Shown here in pieces: positions 1 to 6,445 of a stretch of DNA of 7,191 nucleotides. The position numbers and the translations under genes are program-made. Positions within the stretch are counted from its first letter, which is position 1. Every line of letters starts with the position of its first letter. Origin of the DNA: an uncultured Actinoplanes sp. (GTDB taxonomy: Bacteria; Actinomycetota; Actinomycetes; Mycobacteriales; Micromonosporaceae); assembly GCA_934667465.1 (NCBI GenBank), contig CAKUMG010000276.1:1-7191 (forward strand), in the 5' to 3' direction. The notes beneath the pieces were generated by a model. That model did no database searches and was not told where the DNA came from. It saw nothing but the letters and a program-made list of their open reading frames with translations.

Positions 1-1040
1 CCCTGGTCCTCGGGATCGAGACCTCCTGCGACGAGACCGGCGTCGGGATCGTGCGCGGGCACACCCTGCTCGCCGACGCGCTCGCATCCAGCGTCGACCA
101 GCACGCGCGCTTCGGCGGGGTCGTGCCGGAGGTGGCCAGCCGGGCGCATCTCGAGGCGATGGTGCCGACCATGCAGCGGGCGCTGGACGAGGCCGGGGTG
201 ACGCTGGCCGACATCGACGCGATCGCGGTGACCGCCGGGCCGGGCCTGGCGGGGGCGCTGCTCGTCGGGGTCGCCGCCGCCAAGGGGTACGCCCTCGCGG
301 CCGACAAGCCGATCTACGGCGTCAACCATCTCGCGGCGCACGTCGCCGTCGACACGCTGGAGCACGGGCCGTTGCCCGAGCCGGCCGTGGCGATGCTGGT
401 CTCCGGCGGCCACTCGTCGCTGCTGCTCGTGGACGATCTCACCGCCGGGGTGACCCCGCTGGGCGCGACCATCGACGACGCCGCGGGCGAGGCGTTCGAC
501 AAGGTGGCGCGGCTGCTGGGGATGGGCTTCCCGGGCGGGCCGGTGATCGACCGGACCGCCCGCGCGGGGGATCCGGCGTTCATCGCGTTCCCCCGGGGCC
601 TGACCGGCCCGCGCGATCAGGAGCGGCACCGCTTCGACTTCTCGTTCTCGGGGCTCAAGACGGCTGTGGCCCGTTGGGTCGAGGCGCGCGAGCGGGCCGG
701 CGAGCCGGTGCCGGTGGCCGACGTGTCCGCCAGCTTCCAGGAGGCGGTCTGCGACGTGCTCACCGCGAAGGCCCTGGACGCGTGCCGGGAGCACGGCGTC
801 GGGACGCTGGTGATCGGCGGCGGGGTGGCGGCCAACTCGCGGCTGCGGCTGCTCGCCGAGGAGCGGGCGGCGAAGCTCGGTATCCGGGTCCGGGTGCCGC
901 GCCCGCAGCTGTGCACCGACAACGGCGCGATGGTCGCGGCGCTGGGGTCACATCTCGTGGCCGCGGGCGTGGCGCCGAGCCGGCTCGAGCTGCCGGCCGA
1001 TTCGGCAATGTCATTGACCGATGTCGTGACGGCGGGGTAG
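1..1040 (+). CDS. tsaD: TsaD, tRNA N6-threonylcarbamoyladenosine (t6A37) transferase subunit, 5' partial
   Basis: TsaD (Kae1/Gcp/YgjD family) transfers the threonylcarbamoyl group made by TsaC/Sua5 onto A37 of ANN-decoding tRNAs. It works in the cytoplasm with TsaB and TsaE. The reading frame is open from base 3, and the first visible residues include the family N-terminal motif GIETSCDET. The true start therefore lies just before the window; the GTG at 51 is inside this conserved region and is not the start. About 345 codons are visible, so only a few residues are missing. Family motifs in order are NHLAAH (His codons 327-329 and 339-341, metal ligands), [57 protein letters not shown] and CTDNGAMVA. 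The Asp codon 918-920 in the last motif is the third metal ligand. All key residues are present. The gene ends 9 bases before the next one, so the two are probably co-transcribed. Confidence 0.97.
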   Translation, partial: LVLGIETSCDETGVGIVRGHTLLADALASSVDQHARFGGVVPEVASRAHLEAMVPTMQRALDEAGVTLADIDAIAVTAGPGLAGALLVGVAAAKGYALAADKPIYGVNHLAAHVAVDTLEHGPLPEPAVAMLVSGGHSSLLLVDDLTAGVTPLGATIDDAAGEAFDKVARLLGMGFPGGPVIDRTARAGDPAFIAFPRGLTGPRDQERHRFDFSFSGLKTAVARWVEARERAGEPVPVADVSASFQEAVCDVLTAKALDACREHGVGTLVIGGGVAANSRLRLLAEERAAKLGIRVRVPRPQLCTDNGAMVAALGSHLVAAGVAPSRLELPADSAMSLTDVVTAG

Positions 1041-1044
1041 GAAG
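1039..1044 (+). promoter_or_regulatory. Shine-Dalgarno for the 84-residue gene
   Basis: AGGAAG overlaps the tsaD stop codon and lies 5 bases before the ATG at 1050. This supports the ATG at 1050 over the in-frame ATG at 1062 and suggests translation coupled to tsaD. Confidence 0.5.
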
Positions 1045-1049
1045 CACGC

Positions 1050-1304
1050 ATGATCGCACGTATGTGGGAGGTCCGTGCCTCGCGTACCGGCTTCGACGCG
1101 CTGCTGAGCTGGGTCTGCGACGAGGCCCTGCCCCAGCTGGAGGTGCTGCCCTCGCACGTGTCCAGCGAGGTCTACTCCTCGACGGACCTGCGCATTGTGG
1201 TCATCTCCCGGTGGCGCAATCACCCTTCCGAGCTACCGCCGCCGCCCGCGGAGCTCGTGGCGCGCTCTCCGCACGTGTGGGATTTCACGCCGGTCGATAG
1301 ATAA
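1050..1304 (+). CDS. Small conserved-looking protein, possible ABM/ferredoxin-fold domain
   Basis: This 84-residue protein has no recognisable catalytic motif and I cannot name it. An apparent beta strand (MIARMWEVRAS) is followed by an amphipathic helix (about residues 14-30) and then a strand pair (about 40-57, ending VVISRWRN). The order beta-alpha-beta-beta and the small size recall one half of a dimeric alpha/beta barrel (antibiotic biosynthesis monooxygenase-like, ABM), where W/F-rich strands line a pocket. That assignment is inference. A proline run follows (SELPPPPAEL), and the tail contains HVWDF. There is no signal peptide or membrane segment. The gene starts 9 bases after tsaD with a fair ribosome site, so it is probably expressed with tsaD. 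Its codon use matches its neighbours, apart from a terminal AGA codon that is rare in such genomes. Confidence 0.75.
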   Translation: MIARMWEVRASRTGFDALLSWVCDEALPQLEVLPSHVSSEVYSSTDLRIVVISRWRNHPSELPPPPAELVARSPHVWDFTPVDR

Positions 1305-1347
1305 CACCCTGGATCGTGATCACGGGATTACGTAACGTCGAAGGGCG
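1305..1347 (+). promoter_or_regulatory. Intergenic region with two perfect palindromes upstream of the exporter genes
   Basis: This 43-base gap is AT-rich compared with its surroundings. It holds CGTGATCACG (1315-1324) and TTACGTAA (1328-1335), both perfect inverted repeats, with centres 12 bases apart. Such a pair just upstream of transporter genes is what a dimeric repressor (for example TetR or MarR type) or activator site could look like. No regulator gene is in the window. I see no convincing -35/-10 pair, so the promoter itself is not placed. Whether the exporter is read from here or from the tsaD transcript is open. Confidence 0.4.
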
Positions 1348-3039
1348 ATGCGTGATCTGCCTCCTTCCGACCCCGGTGATCCCGATGACCGGTCCGCCGG
1401 GCGCTACCTGACGTGGCTCGCCCGGCGCACCTGGCCCTCCGTCGGCGCCGCCATCCTGTTCGCCGTCGTGTGGATGGTGTGCCAGGCCGTGGTGCCCGCC
1501 GTGGTCGGCCGGGCGATCGACGCCGGACTGACCTATCACGACGGTGGCGACCTGCTGCTGTGGAGCCTGGTGCTGCTCGGCGTCGGCGCGGTGCAGGCCG
1601 TGGCCGGCGTGCTGCGGCATCGGCGGGCCGTCTACAACTGGCTCTCCGCCGCCTTCCGGACGATCCAGCTCTCCGTACGCACGTCGGGCCGGCTGGGGGT
1701 CGCGATGCCGCGCCGGCTCGACGCGGGCGAGGTCGTGGCCATCGGCACGGCGGACATCAGCCACATCGGCAACGCGATCGACATCACCGCCCGCGGCGTC
1801 GGGTCGGTGATCGCGGTGCTGACCGTCACGACGCTGCTGCTCTTCACCTCGGTGCCGCTGGGCCTGGTCGTGGTGTTCGGGATCCCGCTGCTGACGGCGG
1901 TGGTGAGCCTGCTGATCCGGCCCCTGCACCGCCGCCAGCAGGAGTACCGCGAGCAGCAGGGCCGGCTCACCGGGCGGGCCACCGACCTGGTGGGCGGGCT
2001 GCGCGTGCTGCGTGGTGTCGGCGGCGAGCCGGTGATGGCCGCGCGGTACCGGACCGGGTCGCAGACGCTGCGTACGGCCGGCCTGCGGGTGGCCAGGGTG
2101 GAGGCGCTGCTCGACGCCGCCCAGGTCCTCGTGCCGGGGATCTTCCTGGTGCTGGTGACGTGGCTGGGCGCCCGGTTCGCGATCTCCGGGCGGATCACGG
2201 TGGGGCAGTTGGTCTCGTTCTACGGGTACGCGGCCTTCCTGGTCTCGCCGCTGCGCCAGCTCACCGAGACGGTGGACAAGATGACCCGGGGGCACGTGTC
2301 CGGCCGCCGGGTCGTGGACATGCTGCGGGTCGAGTCCGATCTGCCCGAGGCGGCCCGGCCGGTGCCCGCGCCCGCCGGCGGCGAGCTCGTCGACCCGGTG
2401 TCGCGGCTGGTCGTGCGGCCGGGGCGGGTCACGGCGATCGCGGCCGCGCAGCCCGCCGACGCGGTCGCGATCGCGGACCGGCTCGGGCGGTACAGCAGTG
2501 CCGGGGACGGGACACTGCTCGGTGGCGTACCGCTGGCCGATCTCGACCTGGCGTCCCTGCGCGAGCGGATCGTGGTCGCTGACAACGATTCCCGGCTGTT
2601 CTCGGGTCCGCTGCGGGACGATCTCGATCCGCTCGGGTCGGGCCGGGCGCCCGCGGCGCTGGCCGCCGCGTCGGCCGACGACGTCGTGGCGGAGCTGCCC
2701 GACGGCCTGGACAGCGAGGTCGCGGAGCGTGGCCGCAGCTTCTCGGGCGGGCAGCAGCAGCGGCTGCGGCTGGCCCGGGCGCTGGTCGACGACCCGGAGA
2801 TCCTGGTGCTGGTCGAGCCGACCAGCGCCGTCGACGCGCACACCGAGGCGCGGATCGCCGACCGGCTCGGGCCCGCGCGGCGCGGCCGTACCACCGTCGT
2901 GTGCTCGACCAGCCCGCTGGTGCTGGACCGGGCGGACCATGTCGTCTACGTCGAGGACGGGACGGTCGCCGCCGAGGGGACCCATCGCGAGCTGCTCGAC
3001 AGCAGTCTCGCCTACGCGAGGACGGTGCTGCGCGAGTGA
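1348..3039 (+). CDS. Heterodimeric ABC exporter subunit with degenerate nucleotide-binding domain
   Basis: This 563-residue protein fuses an exporter-type membrane domain to an ATPase domain. About six membrane segments lie near residues 31-54, 70-90, 131-150, 151-170, 251-270 and 281-300. The ATPase domain runs from about 345 to the end. It keeps a good signature motif (FSGGQQQR, 465-472), the catalytic-position Glu490 and the D-loop Asp496. The rest of its own ATP site is gone. Residues 365-372 read AAAQPADA where Walker A should be, with Asp371 at the lysine position. The Walker B aspartate is Val489, Asn413 sits at the Q-loop position and Thr521 at the H-loop histidine. The strand carrying the A-loop aromatic is missing. 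It must therefore act with a partner, evidently the next gene, whose start overlaps this stop. The ATG at 1348 is the first start after an in-frame stop; a GAAGGG lies only 2 bases upstream, closer than usual. Substrate unknown. Confidence 0.93.
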   Translation: MRDLPPSDPGDPDDRSAGRYLTWLARRTWPSVGAAILFAVVWMVCQAVVPAVVGRAIDAGLTYHDGGDLLLWSLVLLGVGAVQAVAGVLRHRRAVYNWLSAAFRTIQLSVRTSGRLGVAMPRRLDAGEVVAIGTADISHIGNAIDITARGVGSVIAVLTVTTLLLFTSVPLGLVVVFGIPLLTAVVSLLIRPLHRRQQEYREQQGRLTGRATDLVGGLRVLRGVGGEPVMAARYRTGSQTLRTAGLRVARVEALLDAAQVLVPGIFLVLVTWLGARFAISGRITVGQLVSFYGYAAFLVSPLRQLTETVDKMTRGHVSGRRVVDMLRVESDLPEAARPVPAPAGGELVDPVSRLVVRPGRVTAIAAAQPADAVAIADRLGRYSSAGDGTLLGGVPLADLDLASLRERIVVADNDSRLFSGPLRDDLDPLGSGRAPAALAAASADDVVAELPDGLDSEVAERGRSFSGGQQQRLRLARALVDDPEILVLVEPTSAVDAHTEARIADRLGPARRGRTTVVCSTSPLVLDRADHVVYVEDGTVAAEGTHRELLDSSLAYARTVLRE

Positions 3040-4805
3040 GCGACGCTCTTCCGGTGGCGGACACCCGCCAGGTGCGCGCGTACGTCCGCGGCCTGTTCCG
3101 GCGGCATCCCCGCGCGCTCGCCGGCGCCGTCGCCCTGCACGCGGGGGCGGCGGTAGCGGGCCTGGCCGGTCCGCGGCTGCTCGGCGACCTGGTCGAGTCG
3201 ATCCAGCGGGGCAGCGGCTTCGGCGTGGTCGACCGGATCGCGGTCCTCATCGCCGTCTTCATCGTCGCCCAGGCGATCCTGGTGCGGTTCGCCTACATCG
3301 CCTCCGCGCGCCTGGGCGAGCAGGTCCTGGCCGAGCTGCGCGAGGAGTTCGTCGACCGGGTGCTCCGCATCCCGCTGTCCACCGTGGAGAAGGCCGGCAC
3401 GGGCGACCTGCTGACCCGGACCTCGCGTGACGTCGACGCGTTGTCGCGGTGCGTCCGGTTCGCGGTGCCCGAGACGCTGATCGCGGCGCTCATGGTGCTC
3501 CTGACCGTGGGCGCGCTGCTGCTGGTGAGCCCGCTGCTGGCGCTGCCGGTGCTGCTCGCCGTGCCGGTCATCGTGTTCCCGGCCCGCTGGTACCTGCGCC
3601 GCGCCGCCCCCGGATACCTGCGCCAGAACGCCGCGTACTCCCAGGTCACGGACGGTCTTGCCGAAACCGTGGAGGGTGCGCGTACGGTCGACGCACTCCG
3701 CCGCCAACGGCAGCGCCGGCGCCGCACGGACCGCGACCTCGCGCACTCCTGGCGTGCCGAGCGTTACACCCTGTGGCTGCGGACGGTGTGGAGCCCCACC
3801 GTCGAGTTCGGCTACATCCTGCCCATGGTCGGCACGCTGCTCATCGGCGGCTGGTTCTACTACCAGGGGTGGGTCGGGCTGGGTCAGGTGACCGCCGCCG
3901 TGCTCTACACCCAGATGCTGATCGACCCGCTGGACCGGTTCCTCGGCTGGCTCGACGAGCTGCAGGTGGGCGCCGCGTCACTGGCCCGGCTGCTGGGCGT
4001 GTCGTTCGGCACCCCGCCGGCGACGGCCGAGGTGCCGCGCGGCACGGAGATCGTGGCGCGCGACGTGCGCTTCTCCTACGTCGAGGGGCGCGAGGTGTTG
4101 CACGGCATCTCGCTGACCATCGCGCCGGGGGAGCGGCTGGCGATCGTCGGCCCGTCGGGCGCGGGCAAGAGCACCCTGGGCCGGCTGCTCGCGGGGGTGC
4201 ACGCGCCGGGCGGCGGCACGCTGACCGTCGGTGGCGTCCCGCTGGCGGACCTGCCGCTGGACCGGCTTCGGACCGAGGTGGCCCTGGTCAGTCAGGAACA
4301 TCACGTCTTCATGGGTACGCTGCGCGACAACATAGCCATGGTCCGGCCCGGTTCCTCCGCCGCCGACGTCCGCGAGGCCCTGGCCGCCGTGCACGCGCTC
4401 AAGTGGGCCGACGACCTGCCGTCCGGCCTCGACACGATGGTGGGCGCGGGCGGGTTCCCGCTCTCCGCGGCCCGCGCACAGCAGGTGGCGCTGGCCCGGC
4501 TGGTGCTCGCCGACCCGCACACGCTGGTGCTGGACGAGGCGACGGCGCTGCTCGACCCGCGGGCGGCGCGCGATCTGGAGCAGTCGCTGGCGGCGGTGCT
4601 GCACGGGCGTACGGTCATCGCCATCGCGCACCGGCTCTTCTCCGCGCACGACGCCGACCGGGTGGCCGTGGTCGAGGGCGGCCGGATCACCGAGCTCGGC
4701 TCGCACGACGAGCTGGTCGCGGCGGGCGGCTCCTACGCGGCGCTCTGGGACTCGTGGCACGGCACGCCGCAGGCGGCCGGGACACCCCAGGCCGAGCCCG
4801 CGTGA
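3036..4805 (+). CDS. Heterodimeric ABC exporter subunit with catalytically competent ATPase domain
   Basis: This 589-residue protein has an exporter membrane domain (hydrophobic segments near residues 28-50, 66-86, 133-156, 158-178, 255-273 and a sixth near 280-300) followed by an ATPase domain from about 338. The domain has the A-loop Tyr348, Walker A GPSGAGKST (372-380, Lys378), Q-loop Gln420, Walker B LVLDE (Asp500, Glu501), D-loop Asp507 and H-loop His532, all canonical. The signature motif is broken: LSAAR (476-480) replaces LSGGQ. It is the mirror image of the partner upstream, so the pair should form one working ATP site from this Walker A/B and the partner's FSGGQ. I chose GTG 3036 because it overlaps the upstream stop as GTGA, has GAGGA at 3018-3022 and gives a normal N-terminus; starts further upstream lie deep inside the partner gene. 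The Pro/Ala-rich tail after 570 is not part of the fold. Substrate unknown. Confidence 0.94.
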   Translation: MSDALPVADTRQVRAYVRGLFRRHPRALAGAVALHAGAAVAGLAGPRLLGDLVESIQRGSGFGVVDRIAVLIAVFIVAQAILVRFAYIASARLGEQVLAELREEFVDRVLRIPLSTVEKAGTGDLLTRTSRDVDALSRCVRFAVPETLIAALMVLLTVGALLLVSPLLALPVLLAVPVIVFPARWYLRRAAPGYLRQNAAYSQVTDGLAETVEGARTVDALRRQRQRRRRTDRDLAHSWRAERYTLWLRTVWSPTVEFGYILPMVGTLLIGGWFYYQGWVGLGQVTAAVLYTQMLIDPLDRFLGWLDELQVGAASLARLLGVSFGTPPATAEVPRGTEIVARDVRFSYVEGREVLHGISLTIAPGERLAIVGPSGAGKSTLGRLLAGVHAPGGGTLTVGGVPLADLPLDRLRTEVALVSQEHHVFMGTLRDNIAMVRPGSSAADVREALAAVHALKWADDLPSGLDTMVGAGGFPLSAARAQQVALARLVLADPHTLVLDEATALLDPRAARDLEQSLAAVLHGRTVIAIAHRLFSAHDADRVAVVEGGRITELGSHDELVAAGGSYAALWDSWHGTPQAAGTPQAEPA

Positions 4806-4808
4806 CGA

Positions 4809-5894
4809 TCAGCGCACGCCGTGGCGGGCGCAGAGCCGCGCGTAGACCCCGGTGCACAGCGCCTCCCTGGTCACGAAGCCGTCCGCCACCACGTCCTTGA
4901 CGTTCTCGGGGTAGACCGCCTCGGGGGTGAGCAGCACGGCCGGCACCCCGGCGTCGGACTGCGGGTCGGCGACGCTCTGGGCGACGTTGCGCTTCTCGTT
5001 CTGGGCGAGCGAGATCGCCAGGTCGGCGGCCGCGTCCGCCTCCTGCTTGATCGGCTTGTAGACGGTCATGCACTGGTCGCCGGCGAGGACGTTCTGCAGC
5101 CCGCGCACGGTCGCGTCCTGCCCGGTGACCGGGACCTGCCCGGCGAGCCTCCGCTTCTGCAGCACCGAGATCACCGCGTCGGCCAGGCCGTCGTTGGCGG
5201 CCAGCACGCCACCGATGTCGCTGTTCCGGTCGAGCTGCCGGGCGAAGATCTCGGCGGCCCGGTCGTCGTCCCATTCCGGCACGGCCTCGTCCGGCCCCTC
5301 GACGTACTCGCCGGAGGCGAACCGCGGCGCCAGGACGGAGTCGTATCCCTGCTGGAACAGGGCGGCGTTGTTGTCGTCCGGAGAGCCGTGCAGCGCCGCG
5401 ACGACGGGCTTGACCGCCTTCTTCTCCGCCAGGCAGCGGACCAGCCCCTCGCCCTGCAGCTTGCCGACCGCGACGTTGTCGAAGCTCACGTAGTAGTCCG
5501 CCGCGCCGCCCACCGTGAGGCGGTCGTAGTCGATGGTGGCGATGCCGGCCTCGCGGGCCCGTTGCAGCACGTCCCTGCCGGTCGCGGCGTCCAGGTTGAC
5601 GATCATGAGCACGGCGACGCCGGCGGCGATCATGCCGTCGGCGAGCGTCCGGAACTGGCTCTTGTCGCCCTGCGCGTTCTGGATCTCGACCGGGACACCC
5701 GCCGCGTCGAAGGCCGCCTTGAGATACCTCGGGTCGTCCAGGCTCCACCGCTGCGAGCTCGCGGTGTCCGGCAGGATCACGCCGACCTTGCCGGGCGCGG
5801 TGATGCCGCCGGCGGCGTCTCCGGACCCGTCGTCGCCTCCGCCGCACGCGGCGCAGACCAGCAGGCAGGCGGCGGCCAGGGCGAGCAAGCGCAT
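4809..5894 (-). CDS. XylF-like sugar ABC transporter substrate-binding lipoprotein
   Basis: This 361-residue type I periplasmic-binding-fold protein (Peripla_BP_4 group) would be anchored outside the membrane to capture a sugar. From memory it aligns along its length with E. coli XylF. Shared stretches are YDRL (123-126), YYVSFDNVAVGKLQ (134-147), GSPDDNN (170-176), ANDG (233-236), GQDA (258-261) and MTVYKPI (276-282). The N-terminus has one Arg, a hydrophobic stretch and then CAAC-GGGDDGSGD. Cys17 is the likely lipidated residue, although Cys rather than Leu/Val at -3 is unusual. The extra C-terminal segment has Cys347 and Cys355. The ATG at 5894 is the only plausible start, because an in-frame TAG lies 9 bases upstream; its ribosome site is weak (CGGGG, 1 base away). 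It follows ybaK by 37 bases. No XylG- or XylH-like gene is in the window. Xylose is possible, but the ligand is not proven. Confidence 0.92.
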   Translation of the reverse strand: MRLLALAAACLLVCAACGGGDDGSGDAAGGITAPGKVGVILPDTASSQRWSLDDPRYLKAAFDAAGVPVEIQNAQGDKSQFRTLADGMIAAGVAVLMIVNLDAATGRDVLQRAREAGIATIDYDRLTVGGAADYYVSFDNVAVGKLQGEGLVRCLAEKKAVKPVVAALHGSPDDNNAALFQQGYDSVLAPRFASGEYVEGPDEAVPEWDDDRAAEIFARQLDRNSDIGGVLAANDGLADAVISVLQKRRLAGQVPVTGQDATVRGLQNVLAGDQCMTVYKPIKQEADAAADLAISLAQNEKRNVAQSVADPQSDAGVPAVLLTPEAVYPENVKDVVADGFVTREALCTGVYARLCARHGVR

Positions 5895-5895
5895 A

Positions 5896-5921
5896 CCCCG
5901 ACGCTAGGTCAAGACGCGGGG
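5896..5921 (-). other. Weak stem-loop over the start region of the sugar-binding protein gene
   Basis: Read on the - strand, CCCCG and CGGGG can pair around a 16-base loop. The CGGGG arm is the only Shine-Dalgarno-like run before the ATG at 5894. The stem is only 5 bp, with imperfect pairing inside, so this may be chance in GC-rich DNA. Confidence 0.2.
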
Positions 5922-5931
5922 TCGCCGGGTG

Positions 5932-6414
5932 CTATGTCCGGATCCGGGCGACGACCGCGTCGGTGAGCCGGATCAGGTCGTCCGGGGCCAGGGACACCTG
6001 CAGGCCGCGCCGGCCCGCCGACACGTACATCAGGTCGAGCCCCTCGGCGGAGTCGTCGATCACCGTGGTGAGCCGCTTGCGTTGCCCGAGCGGGCTGATG
6101 CCGCCCCGGACGTAGCCGCTGCTGCGCTCGGCGGCAGCCCGGTCCGCGAGCGTGGCCCGCTTGCCGCCGGCCGCGCTCGCCAGCGCCTTGAGGTCCAGGT
6201 CACCGGTGACGGGCACGACACCGACGGTCAGCACGCCGTCGACCTCGGCGATCAAGGTCTTGAAGAGCGAGGCCGGGGGTACGCCGAGGGCGGCGGCCAC
6301 GAGGGCGCCGTAGTTCGCCGCGTCGGGGGAGACGTCGTACGGGTGCAGCTCGTGCGCCACCTTCGCGGACGCGAGCGCGACGGTCGCCGGGGTGCCCGAT
6401 GCTTTCTTGGCCAC
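5932..6414 (-). CDS. ybaK: YbaK/EbsC-family Cys-tRNA(Pro) deacylase
   Basis: YbaK proteins hydrolyse Cys-tRNA(Pro), formed when prolyl-tRNA synthetase mischarges cysteine, and so act as free-standing cytoplasmic editors. The protein is 160 residues, the normal family length. It has TPA near the N-terminus (8-10), the FKTL motif (51-54) with Lys52 matching the conserved catalytic lysine of E. coli YbaK (Lys45), VPVTGDLDLKALA (67-79), GYVRGGISPLG (100-110), LTTVIDDSA (115-123) and VSAGRRG (131-137). Nothing important is missing. The start is GTG at 6414, supported by a strong AAGGAG 8 bases upstream. The gene begins 31 bases after the methyltransferase stop and ends 37 bases before the sugar-binding protein gene. 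A common transcript is plausible. Exact substrate range (Cys versus other mischarged or tRNA-linked amino acids) varies in the family and cannot be read here. Confidence 0.95.
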   Translation of the reverse strand: MAKKASGTPATVALASAKVAHELHPYDVSPDAANYGALVAAALGVPPASLFKTLIAEVDGVLTVGVVPVTGDLDLKALASAAGGKRATLADRAAAERSSGYVRGGISPLGQRKRLTTVIDDSAEGLDLMYVSAGRRGLQVSLAPDDLIRLTDAVVARIRT

Positions 6415-6422
6415 GAGGGTTT

Positions 6423-6428
6423 CTCCTT
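6423..6428 (-). promoter_or_regulatory. Strong Shine-Dalgarno for ybaK
   Basis: On the - strand AAGGAG lies 8 bases before the GTG at 6414, inside an A-rich stretch. It is the best ribosome site in the window and decides the GTG start. Confidence 0.8.
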
Positions 6429-6445
6429 TTACGCGGGACGTGAGG

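Noticed and set aside
51..53. GTG at 51 as the start of tsaD
   Set aside because: The frame continues upstream with the conserved GIETSCDET motif, so the start is outside the window.
2434..2476. GCGATCGCGG repeated 33 bases apart
   Set aside because: It encodes Ala-Ile-Ala in frame both times, a common result of GC-rich codon use. There is no further repeat structure.
2428..2487. Walker A loss in subunit 1 as a sequencing frameshift
   Set aside because: The region aligns without gaps to subunit 2 around Walker A, the frame is right on both sides, and neither other forward frame shows GxxGxGK[ST].
1285..2985. Long open frame on the - strand opposite the first exporter gene (566 codons)
   Set aside because: Its translation is rich in R, G, P, H and Q with no domain, as expected from the complement of a high-GC gene. 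The + strand frame carries clear ABC motifs.
2901..3035. Earlier start for the second exporter subunit
   Set aside because: The extra 45 residues lie inside the conserved end of subunit 1 and are R/G/P-rich shadow sequence. GTG 3036 with a 4-base overlap gives a normal N-terminus.
4809..5894. Exporter pair and binding protein as one import system
   Set aside because: The ABC proteins are fused exporter-type subunits on the opposite strand. Sugar importers use separate permeases and a different ATPase architecture.
5907..5912. TTGACC on the - strand as a -35 box for the binding-protein gene
   Set aside because: It lies only 12 bases before the ATG, and no -10-like hexamer follows at the right distance.
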